43,493 nt of DNA from contig ONAE01000023.1 of the NCBI GenBank assembly GCA_900315695.1, positions 1-43,493 of the forward strand, given 5' to 3'. Both the position numbers and the translations under genes were made by a program. This DNA comes from an uncultured Prevotella sp. (GTDB taxonomy: Bacteria; Bacteroidota; Bacteroidia; Bacteroidales; Bacteroidaceae). This document shows, piece after piece, positions 10,901-21,218 of this stretch (position 1 is its first letter; every line of letters begins with the position of its first letter). The notes under the pieces were generated by a model. The model was given only the letters and a program-made list of their open reading frames with translations. It searched no databases and had not been told where the DNA came from.

Positions 10901-11212
10901 CCAGTTCACCATGTCGGTGGTTGACCACAACAACCAGTCATACATGAAAAAGCCTGCCGAGCTCTTCTCATTGGGATCGGCGATGTCTTCAGGTGAGGAG
11001 TCGTGAGAGGTGTAGAGAAACAACGTGTCGCCTACCACGAGTGGTGAGGGGTCAGCTGTGTATTTCGTCTGGAAGAGTGGCATATTAATCTGTTCTTCGC
11101 CACCGTGGAACCAGTGCTGTAACTTCAGTGAGTCGTTAACAAGAAAAGGCTGTGCGCCTGCCGTAATGGCAAAAACGCACAGCGAAATAATGGTTAGGTA
11201 ACGGGTGTTCAT
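7991..11212 (-). CDS. Multidomain GH43 arabinofuranosidase/xylosidase - CE1 esterase
   Basis: A 1073-residue secreted protein (signal peptide 1-21). Residues about 45-335 form a GH43 five-blade propeller: D54 (TADPS, general base), D179 (DIDPT, pKa modulator) and E227 (YQEGPW, general acid). Residues about 345-490 look like a CBM6-type beta-sandwich (HVEAETMAWGFG). Next comes an Ig/CBM48-like E-set segment (about 495-580), then a CE1 feruloyl/acetyl esterase with S726 in GGFSRGG and a histidine in FGHTW. A second E-set module and a short C-terminal beta domain complete it. The enzyme would remove arabinose or xylose and ferulate or acetate from the same arabinoxylan. It lies 10 bases after the GH3 xylosidase and 15 before the next GH3, so it is the middle gene of that operon. 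The frame is intact. Confidence 0.92.
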   Translation of the reverse strand: MNTRYLTIISLCVFAITAGAQPFLVNDSLKLQHWFHGGEEQINMPLFQTKYTADPSPLVVGDTLFLYTSHDSSPEDIADPNEKSSAGFFMYDWLLWSTTDMVNWTEHGAVASLKDFPWRSRENGAWAIQTVERNGKYYLYAPLHGHGIGVLVSNSPYGPFKDPLGKPLIWQKDTWDDIDPTVFIDDDGQAYMYWGNPNTYYVLLNEDMISLKGDIVKLDYKIDHYQEGPWFYKRNDHYYLGFASTCCPEGLGYAMSDYPTGPWKFMGYLMAPTERDRGNHPGICDFKGHSYLFGQSYDLMHLETFVHHERRSVSGTEITYQADGTIPESPYWLDQQPIKQLHAFNPYQHVEAETMAWGFGLKTAKMGIPNTGIVADMPTSTGKRNMYVYHIDNGEFIRLRGVDFGLGAQSFSITAAAKGQCTVTLRLDSREGPVIGNVSITNTDGLDSYKAFHTKIKGAAGIHDLYLCFSEVSGDVHLDWWQFTPYSSTTCNADGTVTFRYRNDQAKEVLVDVQFAGRHPMQRDIETGLWTATLGPAAPDMYPYCFIVDGVSIMDPACEQYFPNEGFKNSLLEIPARDTALPHDIKDVPHGSIDYIHYYSKSLGATNQAVVCLPPGYAQHPEKKYPVFYLISGTTDTEEVYYKVGRVNYILDNLLAEGKAEEMIVVLPYGNPYKLLPVMPDLSKIPMTGFGKDVFSLDLTTDLMPYIEKHYRTINDADHRAIGGFSRGGNQALANGLLNLDKFSYLCSYSSFTSTDLPDVYDKTDDTNQKINLLWLGVGTDDFLYGNARDYMEFLDKKGICSVKEYTTDKFGHTWMNAKYFLSKTLPLLFRPEAAKEAMKNAQPTLAATGKEAQFTPGVMARLFPKPIISPEFSGDKVTFRMKAPEAKQVALITELQRKPIVMQKDSDGIWSVTLQDVTTDAFTYYYCVDGTPTADPQNMYLAPSKGFKPSVCNNHAGAYYYPTAGDIAYGQLRYDLNRGVACFTSGANQGTAVLIRLIPGQDDTMESWFKIGGADVMADKLVAQGRTLHCTLTTDTKQKPSVGQKVYTLRADDYPTWPARRKALEQLLLSLK

Positions 11213-11221
11213 ATTGTTGGC

Positions 11222-13825
11222 TTAATAAGTAATAGTCATTCGTTTCAAATCATTGTCACGAGAGCTGGTACCGTATAGGATTTCATACTGCCCTGGTTTG
11301 GTGCGCATGGTATTTGTGGCTGCATCCCAGAATTCGAAGCTCTTTGCATCCAGAGAGATGGTGGCAGTGGCGGTCTCTCCAGCTTTCACATACACACGCT
11401 GGAAACCACGGAGCGACTTCAGAGGACCCTCCTTGTCGGAGAGGTCGCGGATATAAAGCTGTACAATCTCTGTACCGTTGCATTTGCCAGTGTTTGTGAC
11501 AGGGATGGTCACTTGGTAGTCGGTACCATTGCCGTCAATCTTGGCTTCACCGATTTCGAAGGTGGTGTAGCTCTGACCATAGCCGAAAGCGAAGAGGGGA
11601 TCGTTAAAGTAACGGTAGGTACGACCTTTCATCGAGTAGTCCTCGTAGTCGGGCAGCTGTTCACTGTTTTTATAGAAGGTGACGGAGAGTTTACCGCTGG
11701 GGTTATAGTCGCCGAAGAGTACATCGGCTATCGCTGTACCACCCTCCTGACCAGGATACCAGGCTTGGATGATGGCGTCACAGGTCTCGGTCTCAGGTTG
11801 CAGGGCAATGGCAGAGCCAGAGCAGTTTACGTAGACCACCTGCTTGCCAGCATCCTTCAGCGCCTTCAGGAACTCACGCTGCACCTTCGGCAACTCGATG
11901 TTCGTGCGGTCACCACCCTTGAAGCCATCGATATTCACGGGCATCTCCTCACCTTCGAGGCTTGGTGCGATACCACCGCAGAAGATCACCTTGTTGATAC
12001 CCTTCAGCTGGGCAATAGTCTCCTGATAGTCGATGGGCAGCTCACGGGCAATGTCGATCTTCATAGAGGCGCCCCAGGTCTTCACGGTCTGGAAACGAAC
12101 CTCTATCTGAAACTTCTGTCCCTTTTCTGCATTCAGTACCGTACGGGTTGGTGTTGCTCGCCAAATATGGTGAGTAAACTTCTTCTCTCCGTTGATGTAA
12201 AGTTCGAAGTGTCCGGTGCTCTCAACATTGACTACATACTCGCCAGCCTCCTTTGGGGTGAAGGTGGTTTCATATTTGGCTGAGAAATCCTCAATAGGCA
12301 GGTTGGGTGCAAACACGTGCATACCTGCGGTCGTCACGTTGACAGGTTTTGTGTAGTATTCAGTGGTGAATGACTTACCCTCCATACCGATATTATTCCA
12401 GAAAGTGCCTTTTAGACCCTTTTTCCCATCAGGAGCTACGCACTCAGTAGCGAGATGACTCTCCATGACCTTGTCGTTGGTCAGGTCGCAACCAGGCAGA
12501 TAGACGAGATTCTTATGCTTGGCCTTGATACCGTCGAGGATGGTGACGGTATGGTTCGGTGTGCCGTTGTAGTTACCCCACATCATCGGCTCATTGTTGG
12601 CATTCGGACCGATAACGGCAATTTTCTCCTTACCCTTTTGTAAAGGCAGAATATTGTTATTGTTTTGCAGGAGAACGATCGACTGGCGTGCCATATCGAG
12701 GGCTACCTGTGCAGATGCTTTTGTTGACATGGCAGAGTAAGGTATCTTCGACCATTCTACCAAGGCTGGATCGTCCATTTCACCGAGATCAAAACGACCT
12801 TCAAGCAGTCGGATAACATGCTTATCGACCTCCGCCTCAGTGATAAGTCCGCGACGCACAGCCTCAGGAATGCTCTTATAGGCATAGCCGTAACCACATT
12901 CCACATCTGTGCCAGCCAGTGTAGCCTTTGCAGAGGCTGTGATGGGTGAGGAACTACTCTTGTGAGAAGTGTAGAAGTCGCTCACAGCACCGCAGTCACT
13001 GACGACGAGATATTGGAAACCCCATTCGTCACGCAGGATTTGTTGGAGCAGACGATTTGAACCGCAGCAGGGATCATCGTCGAGACGCTGATAGGCACAC
13101 ATCACCTCGCGTACCTTCGCATCCTGAACAAGGGCCTTAAAAGCAGGCATATAGGTCTCCCAGAAATCGCGTACAGGCACATCAGTGAGATTGGCAGTGT
13201 GACGAGTATATTCCGGACCACTGTGCACGGCATAATGTTTGGCACAGGCCCAGAGTTTACGGTATTTTGACTCCTCAGGACCTTGCAGACCCTTAACGAC
13301 CTGAATACCCATCATTGTGGTCAGGTAGGGATCTTCACCATAGGTCTCTTGACCACGTCCCCAACGGGGATCACGGAAAATGTTTACGTTAGGTGTCCAC
13401 ACAGAGAGGCTGCGCATCTTCATGTCCTCACCCTTCAGGTCGTACATACGGTGGTTGTATTGGGCGCGGAACTCAGTGCTGGCGATGTCGAACACCTTAT
13501 ATAATAAGGCGGGGTTAAACGACGCGGCCATACCTACAGGTTCGGGGAAATTGGTGACATTGCCCATGTTGGCAGCACCGTGAAGGGCCTCGCTCCACCA
13601 GAAGAACTTCTTGATGCCTAGGCGAGGGATGGCAGGACTCTCGTCGAGCATCAGCTGGGCTTTTTCTTCAAGTGTGAGGCGGCTGCACAAGTCGATGGCA
13701 CGCTCCTTGGCACTCAAATTGGGATTTTGATACTTATAAGTCTGTGCCGACACTGTTTGGCCGACACAGATAATGAATAAGGTTGATAACAGGTAATGAT
13801 GTCGTTTGAATAATTGAGTTAGCAT
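11222..13825 (-). CDS. GH3 beta-xylosidase with PA14-like insertion
   Basis: An 867-residue secreted protein (signal peptide ending VSAQ, about residues 1-27 from the start at 13825). The GH3 barrel has LTLEEKAQLM, WWSEALHG, DPRWGRGQETYGEDP and the nucleophile D277 in VVSDCGAV. The second domain holds a PA14-type insertion (about residues 460-600, containing STGHFELYINGEKKF). A fibronectin-III-like domain (FGYGQSYTTF, then LRGFQRVYVKAGET) ends the protein. This architecture is usual for Bacteroidota xylan 1,4-beta-xylosidases, which release xylose from xylo-oligosaccharides. I chose 13825 rather than the in-frame ATG at 13858 because the -7 box at 13856-13863 would exclude the longer form. 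It is the first gene of a three-gene operon (GH3, GH43-CE1, GH3). Confidence 0.92.
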   Translation of the reverse strand: MLTQLFKRHHYLLSTLFIICVGQTVSAQTYKYQNPNLSAKERAIDLCSRLTLEEKAQLMLDESPAIPRLGIKKFFWWSEALHGAANMGNVTNFPEPVGMAASFNPALLYKVFDIASTEFRAQYNHRMYDLKGEDMKMRSLSVWTPNVNIFRDPRWGRGQETYGEDPYLTTMMGIQVVKGLQGPEESKYRKLWACAKHYAVHSGPEYTRHTANLTDVPVRDFWETYMPAFKALVQDAKVREVMCAYQRLDDDPCCGSNRLLQQILRDEWGFQYLVVSDCGAVSDFYTSHKSSSSPITASAKATLAGTDVECGYGYAYKSIPEAVRRGLITEAEVDKHVIRLLEGRFDLGEMDDPALVEWSKIPYSAMSTKASAQVALDMARQSIVLLQNNNNILPLQKGKEKIAVIGPNANNEPMMWGNYNGTPNHTVTILDGIKAKHKNLVYLPGCDLTNDKVMESHLATECVAPDGKKGLKGTFWNNIGMEGKSFTTEYYTKPVNVTTAGMHVFAPNLPIEDFSAKYETTFTPKEAGEYVVNVESTGHFELYINGEKKFTHHIWRATPTRTVLNAEKGQKFQIEVRFQTVKTWGASMKIDIARELPIDYQETIAQLKGINKVIFCGGIAPSLEGEEMPVNIDGFKGGDRTNIELPKVQREFLKALKDAGKQVVYVNCSGSAIALQPETETCDAIIQAWYPGQEGGTAIADVLFGDYNPSGKLSVTFYKNSEQLPDYEDYSMKGRTYRYFNDPLFAFGYGQSYTTFEIGEAKIDGNGTDYQVTIPVTNTGKCNGTEIVQLYIRDLSDKEGPLKSLRGFQRVYVKAGETATATISLDAKSFEFWDAATNTMRTKPGQYEILYGTSSRDNDLKRMTITY

Positions 13826-13855
13826 ATTGTACTTGTTGTTAATTGGTTTCCGCTG

Positions 13856-13863
13856 CAAAGATA
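13856..13863 (-). promoter_or_regulatory. -7 box TATCTTTG of the GH3/GH43-CE1/GH3 operon
   Basis: A perfect TAnnTTTG on the minus strand, 30 bases before the ATG at 13825. No consensus -33 is seen; an 11-bp inverted repeat occupies that place, which suggests an activator-dependent promoter. Confidence 0.7.
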
Positions 13864-13870
13864 TAAAAAT

Positions 13871-13902
13871 TGTGAGACATACACTTTTATATATGTCTCA
13901 CA
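13871..13902. promoter_or_regulatory. Inverted repeat, probable operator of the GH3 operon
   Basis: TGTGAGACATA and TATGTCTCACA form a perfect 11-bp inverted repeat with a 10-base spacer. It starts 7 bases upstream of the -7 box, over the -33 position. Half-site centres are two helical turns apart (21 bases), as expected for a dimeric DNA-binding protein. The adjoining sequence CAAACTTTCG resembles the site before the GH115 operon. Confidence 0.55.
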
Positions 13903-13939
13903 AACTTTCGTTTTTGTAACATTTGGGCGTTTTTTTGAC

Positions 13940-16399
13940 CTATTTCTCTATAAAATATGTCTCACCGGCCATTGTATCGATGTCGTATTCGTAGATTTTT
14001 TTGATGGGCAGCAACTTGAAGTTATTCAGTTCTGCTGAGCGCAGCGGCTCACGAATCTGGGCCGGTGCCAACAGCGGATTAGGACAGTCTCCCTTAGCTG
14101 GTTTCAGACCTTTACCCTTGAGTGGCACATAGGAACGCAAACGCAGTGTGCCCCCAATGGTTGACTGGATAGTGGCTGTCTGCAGGGAACCATCCTGCCA
14201 GTTGATGGATACGATGAAACCACCGCGGGCACGAAGACCTTTAACCTCACCGCTGTCCCAGGCATCGGGTAGGGCGGGTAGCAGATGCACAGCACCGTCA
14301 TGACTTTGTACAAGCATCTCGCAAACTCCAGCAGCACAACCAAAGTTTCCATCGATCTGGAAGGGTGGATGGGCATCGAATAGGTTAGGGTAAGTCCCGC
14401 CACGCGGTCCCCATTCTATCGAGTCGGGAATGAGTGTCAGCATATTTTTGATGATCTGGTAGGCATGGTTGCCGTCGAGCATACGTGCCCAAAAATTAGT
14501 CTTCCAACCGAGACTCCAACCTGTAGCCATGTCACCGCGCTGTATCAGAGTATTCGAGGCGGCTGTGAACAGATCGGGATGTGTGTAGGGTGAAATCTGG
14601 TTCGATGGGTAGAGACCGTAAAGATGGGAGATATGGCGGTGCTCGTCTTTCGGGTCATCGGCATCGATGAGCCACTCCTGCAGCTGTCCATAACGCCCTA
14701 TCTGCATGGGCGGTAGCTTTTCAAGCGCATTCTGTATGGCAGGATCCGTCTGCATTCCGAGGATCGCAGCGGCATTCAGGGTGTTGGTCAGCACGTCGAA
14801 CACGATCTGATTGTCCATTGTAGAGCCGGCAGTGACGTTAGTGTCCTTTCCCTGTGGCCCGTGCTCTGGAGAGACTGTGGGGACGGTCATCATCCAGCCT
14901 GCCGCCCCTTTGATCTCGCCATCCTTGGGATAGGTTTGCATATACTGCACCAGAAATTTGGCAGCTTCTTCCATAATGGGATAGTAGGTGCGGAGGAACT
15001 CCTTGTCGCCAGTGAAGAGATAGTGCTGCCAAAGATGGGTTGTGAGCCAGGCACCGCCCGTTGGGAACATCCCCCAGTTGGTGCCATCCACAGGTCCGGC
15101 GATGCGCCAGAGGTCAGTGTTATGATGGGCTACCCAACCGTCGCAGCCATACATCTCACGGGCCGTGAGATGTCCAGTCTGACTCAGGTCTTTTATCATA
15201 TCGAAGAACGGTTGCTGTGTCTCTGCGAGATTACCCACAAGTGCCGGCCAATAGTTCATCTCAGCATTGATATTAATCGTATATTTTGAGTCCCAGGGAG
15301 CCTCGGTCTTATCGTTCCACACCCCCTGTAGGTTAGCTGGTTGGCCACCTGGCTGTGATGAGGAGATGAGTAGATAACGTCCGTATTGCATCATCAGTGA
15401 TACCATGTCTTGGTCATTGCTATTGGCGAAGGCCATGAGGCGCTGGTCTGTGGGAAGGCTGGATGAACTAGACGATTTTGAAAGATTCAAGCTTACGCGA
15501 TAATATTGTGCCTGGTAGCGACGGATATGGTCATCGAGCAACTGTGCATAATTTTTTCCTTTCAAGGCAGATATCTTCTGGTCATTCTTCAGTTTGGGAT
15601 CACCACTGATATTATTATAGTTTACATAGTTGGTTGCAGCAATAATATATAAGGTGACGGTGGTGGCCTTCACAATGCTCATGCTTTCTGCTCCATCAAC
15701 GATCTCACCGTCGGCCTCTGCCAGAATACGACATTCGGCTGTGAGTTTTCCTGGAATACCTTCCTGTTCTACGTTCTGAATCGTGGCAGAGAGCTGGTGC
15801 TGAGACACGCAGCAACGGGCTGGTAGTTGACTTTCATAGGCGATGTTGAAAGTCAGTGCTTCAGGCTTGTCGGCCTGCAAACGGACAATAATGACGGGGT
15901 CGGCCTGAGAGGCGAACACCGTACGTTGGTAATTTACACCATCCAACTGATAGTTGGTTGTGTTTACGGCTTTGCCAAGGCTTAGTTCACGTTCGTAACT
16001 GGTCGGCTGCAGGGATGCTGTACCATAGTCGAAGGACAGCTTCAAACTGCCCAACGGTAGGAATCGCATGCCATGAGGCCCTTTAATGAAATACTTGTCA
16101 ATGATAGCATGTGCTTCTTGTTCCCGTCCCTGAAAGATGAGCTGTCTCACCTCCTGCAGATGAGCCTTCGCCTCAGGACTATTGTTATTGTGGGGAGAAC
16201 CGCTCCAGAAGGTCTCTTCATTTAGTTGGATCTCTTCGGTTGTGATACCGCCATAGATCATGGCGCCCAACTGTGAGTTTCCTACAGGAAGTGCCTGAAG
16301 CCAATGGGTGGCAGGGTGGTTGTACCAAAGTCGGTGGTTTTGTGCCTGACCAGTCATGATGGTCATGCAGCAGAACAGGATAGTGATGATTTGTTTCAT
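13940..16399 (-). CDS. GH95 alpha-L-fucosidase / alpha-L-galactosidase
   Basis: An 819-residue secreted enzyme (signal peptide about 1-20, ending GQAQ). GH95 landmarks are the N-terminal [21 protein letters not shown] with the [13 protein letters not shown] loop, the [12 protein letters not shown] and HHNTDLWR stretches in the (alpha/alpha)6 barrel, [20 protein letters not shown] and the DGNFGCAAG segment. GH95 enzymes invert at terminal alpha-L-fucose or alpha-L-galactose. In a glucuronoarabinoxylan cluster, L-galactose caps such as those of corn xylan are a plausible target. The start at 16399 places the signal peptide correctly; an in-frame ATG at 16441 would add 14 residues spanning a hairpin and is less likely. 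It has its own promoter (16507) and ends 82 bases before the -7 box of the next operon. Confidence 0.9.
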   Translation of the reverse strand: MKQIITILFCCMTIMTGQAQNHRLWYNHPATHWLQALPVGNSQLGAMIYGGITTEEIQLNEETFWSGSPHNNNSPEAKAHLQEVRQLIFQGREQEAHAIIDKYFIKGPHGMRFLPLGSLKLSFDYGTASLQPTSYERELSLGKAVNTTNYQLDGVNYQRTVFASQADPVIIVRLQADKPEALTFNIAYESQLPARCCVSQHQLSATIQNVEQEGIPGKLTAECRILAEADGEIVDGAESMSIVKATTVTLYIIAATNYVNYNNISGDPKLKNDQKISALKGKNYAQLLDDHIRRYQAQYYRVSLNLSKSSSSSSLPTDQRLMAFANSNDQDMVSLMMQYGRYLLISSSQPGGQPANLQGVWNDKTEAPWDSKYTININAEMNYWPALVGNLAETQQPFFDMIKDLSQTGHLTAREMYGCDGWVAHHNTDLWRIAGPVDGTNWGMFPTGGAWLTTHLWQHYLFTGDKEFLRTYYPIMEEAAKFLVQYMQTYPKDGEIKGAAGWMMTVPTVSPEHGPQGKDTNVTAGSTMDNQIVFDVLTNTLNAAAILGMQTDPAIQNALEKLPPMQIGRYGQLQEWLIDADDPKDEHRHISHLYGLYPSNQISPYTHPDLFTAASNTLIQRGDMATGWSLGWKTNFWARMLDGNHAYQIIKNMLTLIPDSIEWGPRGGTYPNLFDAHPPFQIDGNFGCAAGVCEMLVQSHDGAVHLLPALPDAWDSGEVKGLRARGGFIVSINWQDGSLQTATIQSTIGGTLRLRSYVPLKGKGLKPAKGDCPNPLLAPAQIREPLRSAELNNFKLLPIKKIYEYDIDTMAGETYFIEK

Positions 16400-16409
16400 A
16401 TCAACATTT

Positions 16410-16452
16410 AAAAAAACTCCGGAGTCTGAAACGCCTTTCATAAACTCCGGAG
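16410..16452 (-). terminator. Terminator-like hairpin in the GH95 leader (possible attenuator)
   Basis: On the minus strand two copies of CTCCGGAG (16445-16452 and 16417-16424) enclose a smaller TGAAA/TTTCA stem. They are followed at once by seven T (16410-16416). The T-run ends 10 bases before the GH95 ATG. The structure lies about 50 bases downstream of the probable transcription start, so it has the form of an intrinsic terminator inside a leader rather than after a gene. Confidence 0.6.
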
Positions 16453-16506
16453 AAGGAAAAACTACTAACTACTAATATAACTAAAACAATTTTTAAAATT
16501 CTGCTG

Positions 16507-16514
16507 CAAAGATA
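16507..16514 (-). promoter_or_regulatory. -7 box TATCTTTG of the GH95 gene
   Basis: A perfect minus-strand TAnnTTTG. The transcript would start near 16500, giving a leader of about 100 bases, much longer than the 20-30 bases of neighbouring genes. It contains the CTCCGGAG hairpin. Confidence 0.65.
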
Positions 16515-16607
16515 TGACTTTTTTTAGAAATATGTTTGATGATTTGTCGCATTTGCTTTCATTTTTGTTTCATCTTTCAAAAAAGTCTGTCTTTTCACAA
16601 TATTTAT

Positions 16608-18602
<1,995 letters not shown>

Positions 18603-18614
18603 TTATTGACTTTT

Positions 18615-21104
18615 TTATTCCTTATAGGTCTTTGGCGACTCGTTGCCGAAGAGATACTGGCGCTGGTAGCCCCCCAGGTCGATAACAATCTTCTCGAACA
18701 CGATGCCGGGATCCAACGGATGGATGGTCAGCGTATGACTGTCACCCTTGCCGACAGGCAGTTCCACCACCTGCTCCACCACGCGACGAGCGACGGTGGG
18801 GTAATAGATCGTATAGATATTCTGGGGTTTTTCGTTCAGGTTGACATTGAAGTTCACGCTGACGGGCTGTCCCTCATCGATGCTGACCTCATAGACCATT
18901 CCGCCTTTATCGAGGAAGTCGAGGGTTGACTTTGTCACCACATGTACCTTGACGGTAGCGGGTGTCTCTCCTTTCCAGCGATAGACCAGTTTGCCGCCAT
19001 CGGTACCTGTGGTATAAGGCATCAGGGCGATGCCGCTCAGGGTACGGCCCATATAAGGGATGACCGTCCACTTGGCCTCTCCGGCATCCGTGCGACTGTA
19101 GGTGTGTTCAGCCTCCATGCTGATATATCCGTGACGGGGAAGGAAGGTGGGACCAGTGGCGGGCAGAGCCACTTCTTTCAGTTCAGGACAGACGTCGGCG
19201 GGGAACCAGTCGTTCCAGTCCTTGTAGCTGATATGTTTCTGAGTCATCATACCGTCCCACTTACCACCGGCTATCTCTTTGTTGTACTGCAGGTTCAGCA
19301 GGGAGTCGCGCTTGAAGGCCTGACGACAGCGTTCTGCCCAGCAGTTTGCCTCGGGATCGCCTTGCTCTGCCAGTTTCAGGTTCATAGCCTGGGCGTAGTA
19401 CATCTCGTAGATGTTACCCATTGCCTGTACCGGGAAGAGGATAATCTGTCGGTAGGCATCCTGGTATTCGGGCTTCAGCGTGATAAACTGGCGCAGGGCA
19501 CGAGCCTCCAGAGACTGATATTCTGCCACTACCTTGGCAAACTCTTCTGTGGTATAAGTCGTTGCATCGAGCATCTCAGAGGTGATACGACCATTGTATT
19601 TGCTAACGAGGTTCAGGATCGAAGCTGCCTCACAGGCCTGATCTTCGCCGAAGCTCTCTGCACAGAAAGCACGGGTATGACAGAGCAGGTTGTCTGCGTT
19701 GTATTTCTGGGGATTCCATGCCATGTCCATGAAGAACTGGATGGGGTATTCCATTGGCTTCAGGTCGCCCACGTTCAAGATCCAGAGCTTCTGGATACCG
19801 CCGTTGTAGGCCAGCTGCAACTGTTCCCACATGTTCTGTGTCGGGGTGACGTTGATCCACTTGGTGTTACGCGGCGCACCCACGTAATCCACATGATAGT
19901 AGAGGCCCCAACCGCCTTTACGTTTCTGTTCCTCAGCGGTTGGCAGTCGGCGTACATTACCCCAGTTGTCATCGCAGAGCAGTACGGTGACATCGTCAGG
20001 CACGCGCAGGCCGGCATCGTAGTAGTCCTGCACCTCTTTATAGAGAGCCCAGATCTGTGGTGTCTCCTTAGCCGGGCGCTTGGTAACCTCCTTGATAATG
20101 CGGCGCTGGTTGTCGATGATATTCTCCAGAAGTTTAGTATCAGTGCTGTTGCCCATCGCCTCGTCACCATCGCCACGCATACCAATGGTTACAATGTCAT
20201 CAGTCCCTTTCATGCGCTCGATGCCCTCACGGAAGAAACGGTCGAGGTTCTCCTTGTTAGTGGAGTAGTTCCAGGCACCCCAGCCCTTTCTGTCGCGGGC
20301 ATACTCCTGATGGTTACGTGCCATCGGCTCATGGTGAGAGGTACCCATCATGATGCCCATCGCATCAGCTGTCTTCAAGTTCTCAGGATCATCGGCATAG
20401 AAAGCCCAGCCCCACATGGCGGGCCACAAGTAGTTACCCTTCAGGCGCAGGATGAGCTCAAACACCTTCTCATAGAAGCGGTGGTCGCCGTAGTTCGTAC
20501 CAAAGGTGTTCTTTACCCAAGAGGTCAGACAAGGTGCCTCGTCGTTCAGAAACAGACCACGGTAACGCACGGCGGGCTCACCGTCGGTGTATTCACCTTT
20601 TATTATATAGAGGTCGCTGTGTTTCTCTACGGGCACATCTGCCCAATAGTACCAGGGTGAGACACCGATCTGGCGCGACAACTCGTAGATACCATATACC
20701 GTACCACGCTTATCACTACCGGCTATCACGAGTTGGTTGCCGATAGTCTTGATGATAAATTTCTCAGTTTTGCCCTTTAGGTCGCTGAGCAAACCCTGCT
20801 TTACCCAGGCATCGATTTGCTTATTCACACCCACCGTTCCAATCAGGATTGTTGGCGTGCTCTCGTTGAGGGCAGGTTTCAGACCTGTCACTTGCAGGAA
20901 GTCGTTCTGTAGGTTGGCGGCAGCCAACTGCACGCAAGAGTGCTCTTCTGCAGCATAGCCGATGGTGGGGTTTTGTAACTGACATGTCTCAGCCTGAGGC
21001 TGGAAGGTCACGAACTGGTCGGCTGCCTTGACAGTCTGAGGGGCGATGAGGCTGAGGCTCATGCATAGCGCCATACTTATCTGGCGAATCATTCTTCTTT
21101 TCAT
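18615..21104 (-). CDS. GH115 alpha-1,2-glucuronidase
   Basis: An 829-residue secreted enzyme (signal peptide about 1-28, ending VKAA) with GH115 features throughout: GTVYGIYELSRQIGVSPWYYWADVPV, RYRGLFLNDEAP, LKGNYLWPAMWGWAFYADD, MGTSHHEPMARN, TIGMRGDGDEAM, LLCDDNWGNVRRLP and HVDYVGAPRNTKW. The C-terminal part carries beta-sandwich modules (about 640-829). GH115 enzymes remove (4-O-methyl-)glucuronic acid from internal and terminal xylose of glucuronoxylan, which identifies xylan as the target of the cluster. It is the first gene of a two-gene operon with the CE6-CE1 esterase and is preceded by a -7 box and a 12-bp inverted repeat. Confidence 0.93.
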   Translation of the reverse strand: MKRRMIRQISMALCMSLSLIAPQTVKAADQFVTFQPQAETCQLQNPTIGYAAEEHSCVQLAAANLQNDFLQVTGLKPALNESTPTILIGTVGVNKQIDAWVKQGLLSDLKGKTEKFIIKTIGNQLVIAGSDKRGTVYGIYELSRQIGVSPWYYWADVPVEKHSDLYIIKGEYTDGEPAVRYRGLFLNDEAPCLTSWVKNTFGTNYGDHRFYEKVFELILRLKGNYLWPAMWGWAFYADDPENLKTADAMGIMMGTSHHEPMARNHQEYARDRKGWGAWNYSTNKENLDRFFREGIERMKGTDDIVTIGMRGDGDEAMGNSTDTKLLENIIDNQRRIIKEVTKRPAKETPQIWALYKEVQDYYDAGLRVPDDVTVLLCDDNWGNVRRLPTAEEQKRKGGWGLYYHVDYVGAPRNTKWINVTPTQNMWEQLQLAYNGGIQKLWILNVGDLKPMEYPIQFFMDMAWNPQKYNADNLLCHTRAFCAESFGEDQACEAASILNLVSKYNGRITSEMLDATTYTTEEFAKVVAEYQSLEARALRQFITLKPEYQDAYRQIILFPVQAMGNIYEMYYAQAMNLKLAEQGDPEANCWAERCRQAFKRDSLLNLQYNKEIAGGKWDGMMTQKHISYKDWNDWFPADVCPELKEVALPATGPTFLPRHGYISMEAEHTYSRTDAGEAKWTVIPYMGRTLSGIALMPYTTGTDGGKLVYRWKGETPATVKVHVVTKSTLDFLDKGGMVYEVSIDEGQPVSVNFNVNLNEKPQNIYTIYYPTVARRVVEQVVELPVGKGDSHTLTIHPLDPGIVFEKIVIDLGGYQRQYLFGNESPKTYKE

Positions 21105-21132
21105 AGGTCTGTTTTATAGCTTGATTTGTCGG

Positions 21133-21140
21133 CAAAGGTA
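21133..21140 (-). promoter_or_regulatory. -7 box TACCTTTG of the GH115 operon
   Basis: A perfect minus-strand TAnnTTTG, 28 bases before the ATG at 21104. The -33 region is occupied by an inverted repeat. Confidence 0.7.
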
Positions 21141-21150
21141 CAATAAAAAA

Positions 21151-21187
21151 CGAAAGTATATGTTTACAAATGTATCATATACTTTCG
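21151..21187. promoter_or_regulatory. Inverted repeat, probable operator of the GH115 operon
   Basis: CGAAAGTATATG and CATATACTTTCG form a perfect 12-bp inverted repeat with a 13-base spacer, beginning 10 bases upstream of the -7 box. The outer ACTTTCG is also found beside the operator-like repeat of the GH3 operon (13903-13910 region). Confidence 0.55.
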
Positions 21188-21218
21188 AATTTGTTTCAAG
21201 TTGTTGGGGGGGGTATGC

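Noticed and set aside
16399-16441. Longer GH95 start at 16441
   Set aside because: It would put 14 residues, encoded by a terminator-like hairpin, before a normal signal peptide.
18942-20660. 572-codon plus-strand frame opposite GH115
   Set aside because: GH115 motifs cover the minus strand over the whole stretch; this is an antisense shadow.
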